Source: an uncultured Fidelibacterota bacterium
GTDB lineage: Bacteria > Marinisomatota > Marinisomatia > Marinisomatales > UBA1611
Length of the DNA stretch: 29,120 nt
NCBI GenBank assembly: GCA_913043185.1
Contig: CAJWMI010000013.1
Span: forward strand, 1 to 29,120
Direction of reading: 5' to 3'
The notes under the pieces were generated by a model. That model worked only from the letters and a program-made list of their open reading frames with translations, did not search any database and was not told where the DNA came from. The position numbers were made by a program, and so were the translations under genes. Shown here one piece after another: positions 7,051 to 16,409 of this stretch (positions within the stretch are counted from its first letter, which is position 1; every line of letters starts with the position of its first letter).

Positions 7051-8880
7051 TTGAGAAAAGAAAGTTACAGAAATATCGCAATCATCGCGCACGTAGACCA
7101 TGGTAAAACTACGCTGGTTGATGGCTTGCTAAAACAGAGCGGCACGTTTCAAGATCATCAAGAGGTTGAAGACAGGGTAATGGACTCTATGGATCTTGAA
7201 AAAGAAAGAGGAATTACAATAACCGCAAAGAATACGGCTATAAACTATAAGAATGTAAAAATAAATATCATGGACACTCCGGGACACGCTGACTTTGGTG
7301 GTGAGGTTGAGAGAAGTCTAAATCTGGTTGATGGTGCATTGCTACTTGTTGACTCGAGTGAAGGTCCTCTTCCACAAACACGGTTTGTATTAAAAAAAGC
7401 TTTAGACAAAAATCTTCCAATAATTCTGATTATTAACAAAATAGATCGTTCCGATGCAAGGATTGAGGAGGTTGTTAATGAGGTCTATGATTTATTTATT
7501 GATCTGGATGCGAATGAAGATCAAATAGAGTTCCCAATTATCTATACAAACGCAAAAGAAGGTATAGCACACTATAGACTGGATAAAGACTCTTCTAATC
7601 TGGAACCACTTTTTGAGACAATATTATCAGAGATTAATGGTCCAATAGCAGACGATAATGCGGACGCTCAGTTTTTAATAACCAGCCTTGATTATGATTC
7701 TTATGTTGGTCAGGTAGCGATCGGTCGGCTGACAAATGGAAGACTCAAGATGACTGAATCTTATGCCCTGTGCAGCGAGAATTCGGTTGAACATAATCAA
7801 AGATTTTCTGCACTTTATACTTTTGAAGGACTCAAAAGGATGCAGGTAGATGAGCTAGAGGCTGGAGATATTATTGCCGTGGCTGGCATCGAAGGCATAA
7901 CCATTGGAGACACGGTTGCGGACAATGAAAAGCCGACTCCATTGCCTAGGATTAAGGTAGATGAGCCCACCGTATCGATGCTGTTTTATGTGAATGATAG
8001 TCCGTTTGCAGGAAAAGAAGGAAAATATTTGACCACAAGGCATTTAAAAGATAGGCTAAAAAAAGAAATCCTCTCTAATGTATCCATACAGGTGTTGGAC
8101 ACTCAGCGTACAGACGCGTTCGAGGTTCGTGGTCGAGGTGAATTGCAAATGGCTATCCTGATTGAGACCATGCGAAGAGAGGGGTATGAGCTTATGGTCT
8201 CAAAGCCTAAGGTGATTACTAAAGAAAAAAACGGTAAAATTTTGGAGCCCATGGAAAAAGTATTTCTTGACATTCCTGAGGACAAGGTAGGTACTATTAC
8301 AGAAAAACTGTCTACTAGAAAAGGGAGAATGACAAATCTTCAGAATCATGGCAGTGGTCGAGTCAATATGGAGTTCTCTATCCCCTCGCGAGGCCTTATT
8401 GGTTTTCGCTCACAGTTTATGACTGAGACACAAGGGGCTGGTATTATGAACAAACTCTTTGACGGTTATGCGCCATGGTTTGGTGTAATACCACAGAGAA
8501 ATAGTGGCGCGATTGTTGCCGATCGAGCTGGTAAGATTACGACCTATGCTTCGTTGGGGATGGTCGACCGTGGTGAATTATTTTTAGATGTTGGTCTAGA
8601 GGTATACCCAGGAATGATACTCGGGGAGAGAAACAGACCTGAGGACCTAAATGTAAACATTACCAAAGAAAAAAAATTGACAAATATGCGTGCCGCGGGT
8701 TCAGATAATACGGTAAACCTTCGACCCCCCAAAAGATTATCCTTAGACCAGTCAATAGAGTTTATTGCTGAGGACGAGCTTGTGGAAATAACTCCTGAAT
8801 CAATAAGGCTAAGAAAAATGGAGCTAGATCAGAACAAACGTATGGCCGCTAGAAAAAAAGAGAAATACGCTGATAGATAA
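7051..8880 (+). CDS. typA: Ribosome-associated GTPase TypA/BipA
   Basis: TypA/BipA is a translational GTPase that binds the ribosome and supports large-subunit assembly and stress or cold adaptation. The 609-aa length is typical. Visible motifs are AHVDHGKT (P-loop, 13-20), ERGITITAKNTAI (switch I), DTPGHADFGGEVERSLN (switch II) and INKIDR (G4). The family C-terminal half follows, including RGRGELQMAILIETMRREG, SRGLIGFRSQFMTETQG and PRNSGA-like QRNSGAIVADRAG. The start is a TTG with an AGGA Shine-Dalgarno sequence (7042-7045) spaced five bases before it; the protein begins RKESYRNIAIIAHVDHGKT, as in homologues, which supports this start. The next gene begins at the base after its stop (TAAATG), so co-translation is likely. 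Confidence 0.97.
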   Translation: MRKESYRNIAIIAHVDHGKTTLVDGLLKQSGTFQDHQEVEDRVMDSMDLEKERGITITAKNTAINYKNVKINIMDTPGHADFGGEVERSLNLVDGALLLVDSSEGPLPQTRFVLKKALDKNLPIILIINKIDRSDARIEEVVNEVYDLFIDLDANEDQIEFPIIYTNAKEGIAHYRLDKDSSNLEPLFETILSEINGPIADDNADAQFLITSLDYDSYVGQVAIGRLTNGRLKMTESYALCSENSVEHNQRFSALYTFEGLKRMQVDELEAGDIIAVAGIEGITIGDTVADNEKPTPLPRIKVDEPTVSMLFYVNDSPFAGKEGKYLTTRHLKDRLKKEILSNVSIQVLDTQRTDAFEVRGRGELQMAILIETMRREGYELMVSKPKVITKEKNGKILEPMEKVFLDIPEDKVGTITEKLSTRKGRMTNLQNHGSGRVNMEFSIPSRGLIGFRSQFMTETQGAGIMNKLFDGYAPWFGVIPQRNSGAIVADRAGKITTYASLGMVDRGELFLDVGLEVYPGMILGERNRPEDLNVNITKEKKLTNMRAAGSDNTVNLRPPKRLSLDQSIEFIAEDELVEITPESIRLRKMELDQNKRMAARKKEKYADR

Positions 8881-9588
8881 ATGATATCTGGAAAACAAAT
8901 TTTATGGGGTAGTCTAGGCTGGGCTTTTGGTGGCCCAATTGGCGGCATACTGGGCGTGATATTTGCTGGCTCCAGTGAAAAGACCTACAAACAGGTTAAA
9001 CAATCACAGGCCGGTGATTTTATGGTCTCACTACTGGTTCTTTTCGCAAAGGTGATGAAGGCAGATGGTAAACTTCTTAAGTCAGAGTTAGACTATGTGA
9101 AAAGTTTTTTAAAACGGAATCTTAGTAGGCAACAGGCTCAAGTATTTATTAAGATGTTTCAGGAAATATTGAAGCAAGAATACAGCACTGCCGAAGTCTG
9201 CAGACAGATCCAGAGGTCTATGGATCACCCTAGTCGCCTAGAGCTAATGCATGTGCTTTTTGGGCTATCAGCATCTGATGGGGAGATACATCCTGAGGAG
9301 GTAAGAGTGATTCAAAAAATCTCAGGGTATTTAAATATAAGCAATAAAGATTACGAGTCGATCAAGGCAATTTTTATAAAAGATATCGATAGCGCATATA
9401 AAATCCTAGAGATCGATTCCAGTGCGTCTGACAATGATGTGAAAAAAGCTTACAGGAAGATGGCCGTAAAATATCATCCTGACAAGGTCGCACATCTAGG
9501 AAAAGAAATCCAGAAAACGGCAGAGGAAAAGTTTAAGGCAGTTAATGATGCCTATAGTGAAATAAAAAAACAGCGTAAAATGTCATAG
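8881..9588 (+). CDS. djlA: DjlA-like protein: TerB-type domain plus C-terminal J domain
   Basis: This 235-aa co-chaperone would stimulate DnaK ATPase. Residues about 1-30 form a glycine-rich hydrophobic N-terminal segment (WGSLGWAFGGPIGGILGVIFAG) that could anchor in the membrane as in DjlA. Residues about 45-165 resemble the TerB-like helical domain, with two acidic ADGKLLKSEL / SDGEIHPEEV repeats. Residues 172-235 form a J domain, including YKILEIDSSASDNDVKKAYR and the essential HPD at 199-201. The layout matches DjlA although it is somewhat shorter than the enterobacterial protein. The ATG follows the typA stop without a gap. Confidence 0.88.
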   Translation: MISGKQILWGSLGWAFGGPIGGILGVIFAGSSEKTYKQVKQSQAGDFMVSLLVLFAKVMKADGKLLKSELDYVKSFLKRNLSRQQAQVFIKMFQEILKQEYSTAEVCRQIQRSMDHPSRLELMHVLFGLSASDGEIHPEEVRVIQKISGYLNISNKDYESIKAIFIKDIDSAYKILEIDSSASDNDVKKAYRKMAVKYHPDKVAHLGKEIQKTAEEKFKAVNDAYSEIKKQRKMS

Positions 9589-9597
9589 ATTCCTCAT

Positions 9598-10347
9598 ATG
9601 AAAAACATTTATTCTATATTATTTATATGTTCATATCTATATGGATGGGGTAACACTGGTCACAGGGTCATTGGTAAAGTCGCTGAGGACAGGTTGTCAA
9701 ATAAAGCGAAGCGAGAGATAACAAAAATTATGGGACACCATGATCTAGCATATTTGAGCTTTTGGGGAGATGAAATAAGATCGGATCCAAAGTGGAAACA
9801 CGCAAGTACGTGGCACTATGCCACGATACCAGATGGTGAGAATTATGTAAAGGGGAAACACCGGGGAGATCTAATAGAAAAAATAGAAGAATTTTCAAAG
9901 GCTGCAGCATCTGCTGCTACAGAATCCAAAGAAAGACAGCAAGCCTTAAAGTGGCTTGTTCATTTAGTCGGAGACCTACATCAGCCGCTGCATGTTGGCA
10001 ATGGAAAAGATAGAGGTGCGAATAGTGTACAAATAAAATGGTTTAATGAGCCAACAAATCTTCACAGGGTTTGGGACGAAAAGTTACTAGACTATCAGAA
10101 CCTTAGTTATACTGAATATGCAACCTTTCTAAAATTGAAATATGATGATTTTACCTCTAAGAAATGGTTAGAGGGGGATTTGGTATCCTATGCACACGAA
10201 TCAAGAGACTTCAGGAAGATATGCTATGAGTATGATGGTGACAATCTAGATTATAAATACACATTTAAAACTAGACCTCTTCTTGACATGCGTCTTATGC
10301 AGGCGGGGATAAGACTAGCCGCTTTGCTAAATAAAATATTTAAGTAA
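9598..10347 (+). CDS. Secreted S1/P1-type zinc nuclease
   Basis: This is a 249-aa exported enzyme of the S1/P1 nuclease (zinc-dependent phospholipase C-like) fold. A signal peptide at residues 1-16 (ending SYLYG) leaves Trp17 as the new N-terminus; in P1 nuclease the N-terminal Trp itself binds zinc. The set of ligands can be traced: W17, H22, D58, H73, H122, D126, H132, H156 and D160. Spacings agree with P1 nuclease (for example LVHLVGDLHQPLHVG and NLHRVWD). Family members degrade single-stranded DNA/RNA and 3'-nucleotides, so nutrient scavenging in the periplasm or outside the cell is likely. The gene starts 9 bases after the djlA stop, and the peptidase gene follows with no gap. Confidence 0.92.
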   Translation: MKNIYSILFICSYLYGWGNTGHRVIGKVAEDRLSNKAKREITKIMGHHDLAYLSFWGDEIRSDPKWKHASTWHYATIPDGENYVKGKHRGDLIEKIEEFSKAAASAATESKERQQALKWLVHLVGDLHQPLHVGNGKDRGANSVQIKWFNEPTNLHRVWDEKLLDYQNLSYTEYATFLKLKYDDFTSKKWLEGDLVSYAHESRDFRKICYEYDGDNLDYKYTFKTRPLLDMRLMQAGIRLAALLNKIFK

Positions 10348-13260
10348 ATGATAAGAAGATATTTTTTACTTATAGTATTGACTGGATACTGTTTAGCCAA
10401 TGATTATTTTCAGCAGGATGTCGATTTTGATATTGAGGTGACCCTTAATGACACGGACCGTACTCTTACAGCATTTGAAAAAATCACCTATACAAATAAT
10501 AGCAGCGACACCCTGGATTTTATCTGGTTCCACCTGTGGCCAAATGCGTACAAGAGTGACTCAAGTGCGATGGCGAAACAGTTTATTCGACTGGGGAGTA
10601 CTCGGTTTCTTTATACAAAAGAAGAAGACAGAGGTTATATTGACAGTCTAGATTTTTCTGTTGATGGAGTAAACACAAAGTGGGACTATCATAGTGAGTG
10701 GATAGATGTTGCAAAAGTATTTCTTCCGAAACCGATTTTGCCAGGAAAAACAATCACGATTGAGACTCCATTTTTTGTAAAACTTCCAAAGGTCGTTTCC
10801 AGACTTGGTCATACTGGAAAACATTTTGAGATTACCCAGTGGTATCCAAAGCCTGCTGTCTATGATAAGGATGGATGGCACCCTATGCCGTATCTGAATA
10901 TGGGTGAGTTCTACAGCGAATTTGGTACCTTCGATGTGAAAATTACTCTTCCAAAAAACTATCGGATCATGGCCACTGGTGATATGGTAAGCGCAGAAAA
11001 GGAGCTAGCATGGCTAGACTCCCTCGCTGTGATTGGTGACTCCTTAAAAGATCTTACCAAAAAAGAACTAAGAAAATATGCTAAAAAAAGTAAGCCAAAG
11101 AAAAAGAAAAAAAAGAAGAAAAATAATAACAAGGATTCGTTAAAGATTGTGCCTAACAAAACGGTACACTTTAGGCAAAAAAATGTGCACGACTTTGCCT
11201 GGTTTGCGGATCCCAACTGGATCGTACAAAAGGGTGATCTTTGGCTTGATGACTCCAGTAGGCAGATCACTTTATGGAGCATGTACCTGCCAAAAAATGC
11301 CTGGTTATGGAGAAAATCATTAGAATATTTGCACGACTCTGGCCTATGGTATAGTAGGTTTTACGGAGACTATCCCTATAATCATATCTCGGCTGTAGAT
11401 GGTGACATGTCCGCCGGCGGAGGCATGGAATACCCCAATATAACGGTCATCTCAAGGTCTGGTTCAGAGGATCTTCTTGAGTACGTAATTATGCATGAGG
11501 TTGGCCATAATTGGTTCTATGGAATGCTAGGGACTAACGAGCGTGATTATGCGTGGATGGATGAGGGCCTCAATGAGTTTACAGGTATTCGTTATTGGGA
11601 AAAAAAATATGCGGACAGAGATAACAGGTTTGTTTTTATAGATGCTGTTCAGAATAAATTAGGAATCGGAAAGAATGTGGACATGTCCTATTTCCAATAT
11701 GCAGGATATTCTTCTGGCGCAACCAAAGATGATACGCAGCCACTAAGTATTTCCTCTGATGAAAACTTTTTCTACAGAAACTATGGACAGAACTATTCCA
11801 AGGTCGCTGTGATGATGAGATACCTGCAGCAATATCTTGGAGAAGAAAAAATTGATATTATCATGCAGGATTATTTTAACTCCTGGAAATTCAGACACCC
11901 CGGCCCAGAAGATTTCATTTCCTTTTTTAATAAACACTTGGATGAAAATATAGACTGGTTTTTTGATAATATGATAGACAGCACAACCTACATTGACTAT
12001 GCGGTTTCGAAAAAAGGCAGCAACTATCAGCTTGAAAATTTGGGAACTTTCGATGCTGCTGTTGAGCTTGCCTTCTATGATAAAAATAATGATGAAATAA
12101 AGAGGGAATGGATAAGGCCAACAGAAAAAATATCCGTTCTAGATGCCCCAGATAATTGTCGAAAGGTTGTTATTGATCCTGACCAGTATATGCCGGACAC
12201 AGACAGAACAAATAACACTACCAGGAGAGGATTAAAGACTCATATTATATTTGATAAGCCTAGATACTATGATATAGATCTAAATATTATACCCTGGCCA
12301 CCTACTTCGAATGCTTATGATGGAAACTCAAACGGATTTTATATAAGATATGGTGGGGGAGGAGGTTTTGGTGGTAAAAGCGTTGAGACTTGGATTTTAT
12401 ACGGCGATAAAACTAAAAGACTCAATGGAATTTTATGGCTAAAAAAAGAAATTGATAACCTATGGTCTTTGAGCTCAGGAAGATTTGAATCGCTGATAGA
12501 ATCAAGAAGTGGTCATGATGGTATAAGTTTTAGTTTTATCGGAAACAAAAATAAAAGGACCCGTAAAAGTTTTGAACAAACAAACATCAAGTTTGATATC
12601 TATTATCACAATATTAAGAATATTGCAGCCTTCAATCCTGAGCTCTATGACATTGGAGAGTTTGGCATTTCTAAAATTGGTATTTCTAAGTATTGGAGAC
12701 CAAGCCTGTTTAGCTCATACAGTATCGGCTCGCAAGTTCACTTTAGTTCTGGGTTCGCCAAGTTAGACCTAAAATCAACTATAGATAAAAGATTCTCAAA
12801 AAAAATTAAGACCTCCGTAAAAATAAATGCTGGTACTTTTTTAGTGTCCGAAAATATTCTAAAACAGTATAGGTATTATCTTAGTGGATCTATCGTGCCT
12901 GATTTTCAGAACTATGTATGGGACAGGACCGAGGAAAATAGTCTTAGCATTATAAAAGGTTTTTACCATGGTGGTGGCATCAGAGGAATAAACATTGACG
13001 ATCCATATGTATTTTCTGACGAAAATATATTTACTATAAGGGTTGATCAGACTGCACCAAAAATTCCTGGTAAATTCTTTTTTGACTTTGCAACGGGAAA
13101 AAGCCTGCCAGAAAAACTTTACACGGCCGGAGGAATCATTCTCGGTCCATTTATCATACCGCTGTATCAAAGCTGGGACCAAGAACATAAGTTTCCAAAC
13201 AATCTGGACTGGATAAAAGAAAGAATAAGGTTTGTCTGGTTTTTATCTAGTGCAGATTAG
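10348..13260 (+). CDS. Exported M1-family (aminopeptidase N-like) metallopeptidase with C-terminal beta-rich region
   Basis: This is a 970-aa protein with an N-terminal signal peptide (1-17). Residues about 20-640 resemble M1 peptidases: a GGGMEYP substrate-binding motif at 357-363, zinc motif HEVGH at 383-387, and the third zinc ligand E406 in WMDEGLNEF, correctly 19 residues after the second His. Residues about 650-970 are rich in alternating aromatic and polar stretches that look like a surface or outer-membrane beta structure (for example GGGGGFGGKSVETWILYGD). An unusual lysine-rich insert (246-263, eight consecutive Lys) lies before the catalytic core. The ATG abuts the nuclease stop (TAAATG), so the two are probably co-expressed. 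The substrate is unknown; peptide scavenging is likely. Confidence 0.9.
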   Translation: MIRRYFLLIVLTGYCLANDYFQQDVDFDIEVTLNDTDRTLTAFEKITYTNNSSDTLDFIWFHLWPNAYKSDSSAMAKQFIRLGSTRFLYTKEEDRGYIDSLDFSVDGVNTKWDYHSEWIDVAKVFLPKPILPGKTITIETPFFVKLPKVVSRLGHTGKHFEITQWYPKPAVYDKDGWHPMPYLNMGEFYSEFGTFDVKITLPKNYRIMATGDMVSAEKELAWLDSLAVIGDSLKDLTKKELRKYAKKSKPKKKKKKKKNNNKDSLKIVPNKTVHFRQKNVHDFAWFADPNWIVQKGDLWLDDSSRQITLWSMYLPKNAWLWRKSLEYLHDSGLWYSRFYGDYPYNHISAVDGDMSAGGGMEYPNITVISRSGSEDLLEYVIMHEVGHNWFYGMLGTNERDYAWMDEGLNEFTGIRYWEKKYADRDNRFVFIDAVQNKLGIGKNVDMSYFQYAGYSSGATKDDTQPLSISSDENFFYRNYGQNYSKVAVMMRYLQQYLGEEKIDIIMQDYFNSWKFRHPGPEDFISFFNKHLDENIDWFFDNMIDSTTYIDYAVSKKGSNYQLENLGTFDAAVELAFYDKNNDEIKREWIRPTEKISVLDAPDNCRKVVIDPDQYMPDTDRTNNTTRRGLKTHIIFDKPRYYDIDLNIIPWPPTSNAYDGNSNGFYIRYGGGGGFGGKSVETWILYGDKTKRLNGILWLKKEIDNLWSLSSGRFESLIESRSGHDGISFSFIGNKNKRTRKSFEQTNIKFDIYYHNIKNIAAFNPELYDIGEFGISKIGISKYWRPSLFSSYSIGSQVHFSSGFAKLDLKSTIDKRFSKKIKTSVKINAGTFLVSENILKQYRYYLSGSIVPDFQNYVWDRTEENSLSIIKGFYHGGGIRGINIDDPYVFSDENIFTIRVDQTAPKIPGKFFFDFATGKSLPEKLYTAGGIILGPFIIPLYQSWDQEHKFPNNLDWIKERIRFVWFLSSAD

Positions 13261-13311
13261 TTATAATAACCTTCTTTTCTGTATTTCTAATTCTGTATAT
13301 ATTTAGATCAA

Positions 13312-13446
13312 ATGATAGAAAAGAATTATAAAGAGCAGCCCAGAGATATTCTAAAAAGGAAGGTGGATGCTGATAGATTATTAAAAAGAGTTGAAAAAGG
13401 CGTTCAGGCATTTCTCGAGTCTCCTTTTAGCGAAAAAAAGAATTAA
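13312..13446 (+). CDS. Small hypothetical protein (44 aa)
   Basis: A short ORF lies in the gap between the peptidase and esterase genes. It starts at ATG 13312 with an in-frame stop 24 bases upstream, and ends 11 bases before the GTG of the next gene. The product is highly charged and probably helical: MIEKNYKEQPRDILKRKVDA then DRLLKRVEKGVQAFLESPF and a SEKKN tail. No signal peptide, membrane segment or known domain is seen, and there is no clear Shine-Dalgarno site. Position and spacing suggest a real small gene, but a chance ORF cannot be excluded. Confidence 0.45.
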   Translation: MIEKNYKEQPRDILKRKVDADRLLKRVEKGVQAFLESPFSEKKN

Positions 13447-13457
13447 CCTCCAAAAAA

Positions 13458-14516
13458 GTGAGATCAATACTAACGGTTTTCCTTTTTTTTTATTTTATAA
13501 ACTTTGCATGGGCTCAGGCAGAATATCATACAATAAATGTTGCTGGACTTGGAGCAACAACTAGAGAATACTATCTCTATGTCCCCAATGGGGCAGACCT
13601 TAACACTCCTCTGATTTTTGTTTTCCATGGTTACTCGGGATCTGCTAACGGAATCATGGACTACTCTGGGTTCAATGAGCTAGCTGAGCAGCATAATTTT
13701 ATTGCCTGTTATCCTCAGGGAACGATCGATGATTATGGCAATCCTTTTTTTAATGTTGGATATTCTTTTCACACTTTTTCTGGTGTAGATGACGTAGAAT
13801 TTATTAGAGTACTTCGAGCACACATAATACAAGAGTACCACCTAACCGGATATAATACTTACAGCACGGGTATGTCCAATGGAGGAGATATGAGCTATCT
13901 ATTGGCCTGCCAGGCATCAGACATCATACGAGCCATTGCTCCTGTAGCGGGGTGCATGATGGAGTGGATATATGACAGCTGCAACCCTGAATACCCTAGA
14001 CCCGTTTTTGAGATTCATGGTACAGATGATTATGTGACATGGTGGGAAGGTGACTATAATGACGATGGAGGATGGGGTAACTATATGGGCGTGTTGCCAA
14101 CATTCAGTTTCTGGGCCACTGAAAATAGTTGTATGAATTTTGAGAGCAGTGTACTTCCAGATCTAGACCAGTCTGATGGCAGCTATATAATTAGTGACAA
14201 GTATACGGACGGACTAGGTGGGAATGAGGTCTGGCTTTATAAGGTGATCAATGGTGGACATGATTGGCCAGGTTCTTATGGGAATATGGACATAAACTCC
14301 AGCGAGGAAATAATTAACTTTTTTAATCTGTTTAAGGTTCTTGCGACAATAGGAGACACGGACTTTAATGGTCAATCTAATATCGCAGATTTACTATATA
14401 TATCAGACCAGGTTATTGATCAGAGCACCTATAGCGTGATATCTGATATTAATGAAGATGGTATTGTTGATGGCATAGATCTTTATCAGCTGGCACTTTC
14501 AATTACTGGATATTGA
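13458..14516 (+). CDS. Secreted PHB depolymerase/feruloyl esterase-like hydrolase with dockerin-like tail
   Basis: This is a 352-aa exported alpha/beta hydrolase of the LpqC / esterase-PHB depolymerase type. The signal peptide covers residues 1-19 (ending AWAQ). Residues about 25-290 form the catalytic domain: oxyanion-hole segment FVFHGYSG at 54-61, nucleophile S140 in GMSNGG, acid D190 or D191 in HGTDD, and H268 in NGGHDWPG. Residues about 299-350 (GDTDFNGQSNIADLLYISD and DINEDGIVDGIDLYQLALSI) form two calcium-loop repeats like a type I dockerin. Polyester or ester-linked polysaccharide is a likely substrate class; I cannot name it. The start is a GTG without a clear ribosome binding site. 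Confidence 0.86.
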   Translation: MRSILTVFLFFYFINFAWAQAEYHTINVAGLGATTREYYLYVPNGADLNTPLIFVFHGYSGSANGIMDYSGFNELAEQHNFIACYPQGTIDDYGNPFFNVGYSFHTFSGVDDVEFIRVLRAHIIQEYHLTGYNTYSTGMSNGGDMSYLLACQASDIIRAIAPVAGCMMEWIYDSCNPEYPRPVFEIHGTDDYVTWWEGDYNDDGGWGNYMGVLPTFSFWATENSCMNFESSVLPDLDQSDGSYIISDKYTDGLGGNEVWLYKVINGGHDWPGSYGNMDINSSEEIINFFNLFKVLATIGDTDFNGQSNIADLLYISDQVIDQSTYSVISDINEDGIVDGIDLYQLALSITGY

Positions 14517-14532
14517 GTGTCTTATAAATAAT

Positions 14533-16392
14533 ATGAGGGACAAACAAAAACTAAGCAGCCTACTGACCGTGGTATTGCTAGTCGCTGTAATTTTTTTCTC
14601 AAGTTTTATTGCATCTATGATCCAAACCTCTGGAGGCCGAGTTGATGTCCGTACAATAAAATTTCCGACCCAGAACGGTCAACTATTGGTAGCGGATCTG
14701 TTTAAGCCGAAAACTGCAACAAGAGAAACCCCGGCTTCACTTGTAATTGTTATACCTGGCTTTCAGCGTTCAAAGGAAACACTATCAAATATCTCGATTG
14801 AACTATCTCGCAGAGGGATAGTGGTAATCGCTATTGACCCATATGCGCAAGGCTTTTCCAGTTCATCTATGAGCAAAAGATCCGCATCCTCTGAGGGGTA
14901 TGGAATGTATGCTATAGTAGACTATATCTATAATACCAAGAACCTGAACTATATTGATAAAAGCAGGATCGCGGTAACGGGGCACTCTGCAGGCGGTCTT
15001 GCGGCAGTCCGTGGGGCGCAGTATTTTGGGAAAGAAGCAATATCCAGAAAGAAAAAAAGTAAGCTCCACTCTGTCTATATATCTGGAATGCTCTACCGTG
15101 GACTAGAAGAAAAAAATCTAGCGTTTATTAGATCGAACACGGGGCTAAGTTATGCCTTTTATGATGAGGGGGCATTTCGAAATATCAATGGTAACGGCGA
15201 CATGCGCTATGCGCCAGAGGCAATTGGTCTGGTTAATTCTGGACTAGACCTGAAAGATAAAATTAATGATTCATTGTCAATCGGAAGATACTACGGAGCG
15301 TTAGAAGACAGAACCCTAAGGATTGTTCACAATGAAAAAGTTTTGCACCCTTTTCAGCCTTATAGTGCAGAGGCCACCGAAAACCAGCTCAATTTTTTTA
15401 ATAAAGTTTTTTCACTGAATACAGGATTAAGCAGTAAAAATCAGGTCTGGCACTGGAAAGAACTGTTTACTCTTGTATCGCTAATATGTTCAATGCTCAT
15501 GATTGTTCCTCTAACGAGATTGTTTCTGAGGGCTAAGGTTTTTAGGACTATAAAAAAACCTATGGTCGATGCATTACCCAGGCCGAGCGGACAAGTAAAA
15601 ACCGTATTCTGGGTGATGTTTTTCTTGACCGCTTTTATTGCCAGTGTGTCTTTTATACCCATGTCAAACCTGTCTCTCCGACTGTTTACAGATGCATCAA
15701 CAAGGGTCGCTACATGGTTTTTTCCTCAGCGTATGAACAATGCCGTGATGCTATGGGCGCTGTTGAATGGAACTATCGGGCTAGCGATTTTTTTTATTAG
15801 TAATAAATTTTTTCATAATTCTGATGACAGAAACGTTATCGAACGAATGGTGTCTTTATCAAAAATGGAAATAGTGAAAACCATTATCCTTTCGTTGTTC
15901 GTATTTTTATCTTATTTCGGCATCCTCTCTTTGGTCTATTATATCTTTCACGTAGACTATAGGATTCTATTTATTGGCGTCCGAACGTTCCAGCCAAGCA
16001 TTTTGATAGTCTGGCTAATGTATGTACCAATATTTTTCATCTTTTTCTTATCAAATTCACTGAGAGTAAATGGATCAATATTTTATGACGGATTAGGCGA
16101 GATTAGGGGGATGTTATTCTCTGGTATTGCAACTACCTTAGGGCTAATTATTATTCTGTTGATCCAGTATTGGTATCTATTATTTACGGGGAAAATATTT
16201 TGGACAGAGACAAACCTTCAGTGGCTCTATGTAAACCTACTTTTTGGTGTTGTCCCGATGATCTTTATTCTTCCTATATTTAATAGATATTTTTACAGAA
16301 TCACTGGTAGAGTTTATCTTGGACCATTGGTAACGTGTTTTATTTTTATAATGATTCTTTCATCTAACACGGTCTGTTACATTCCAATTTAA
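14533..16392 (+). CDS. Membrane-embedded alpha/beta hydrolase of unknown substrate
   Basis: This is a 619-aa protein. One N-terminal membrane helix (about 10-30) is followed by an alpha/beta hydrolase domain at about 40-300 with VIVIPGFQRSKETL and a nucleophile elbow GHSAGG (S152), then about eight further membrane helices from about 312 to 617. The hydrolase domain would lie outside the cytoplasmic membrane if the first helix is a signal anchor. I do not recognise the family beyond the fold; the acid and His of the triad cannot be assigned with confidence. The gene starts 16 bases after the esterase stop, so the two may share a transcript, and it faces the minus-strand gene at 16410 with only 17 bases between their stops. 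Confidence 0.75.
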   Translation: MRDKQKLSSLLTVVLLVAVIFFSSFIASMIQTSGGRVDVRTIKFPTQNGQLLVADLFKPKTATRETPASLVIVIPGFQRSKETLSNISIELSRRGIVVIAIDPYAQGFSSSSMSKRSASSEGYGMYAIVDYIYNTKNLNYIDKSRIAVTGHSAGGLAAVRGAQYFGKEAISRKKKSKLHSVYISGMLYRGLEEKNLAFIRSNTGLSYAFYDEGAFRNINGNGDMRYAPEAIGLVNSGLDLKDKINDSLSIGRYYGALEDRTLRIVHNEKVLHPFQPYSAEATENQLNFFNKVFSLNTGLSSKNQVWHWKELFTLVSLICSMLMIVPLTRLFLRAKVFRTIKKPMVDALPRPSGQVKTVFWVMFFLTAFIASVSFIPMSNLSLRLFTDASTRVATWFFPQRMNNAVMLWALLNGTIGLAIFFISNKFFHNSDDRNVIERMVSLSKMEIVKTIILSLFVFLSYFGILSLVYYIFHVDYRILFIGVRTFQPSILIVWLMYVPIFFIFFLSNSLRVNGSIFYDGLGEIRGMLFSGIATTLGLIIILLIQYWYLLFTGKIFWTETNLQWLYVNLLFGVVPMIFILPIFNRYFYRITGRVYLGPLVTCFIFIMILSSNTVCYIPI

Positions 16393-16409
16393 AAGTAATT
16401 TTAGCTGTT

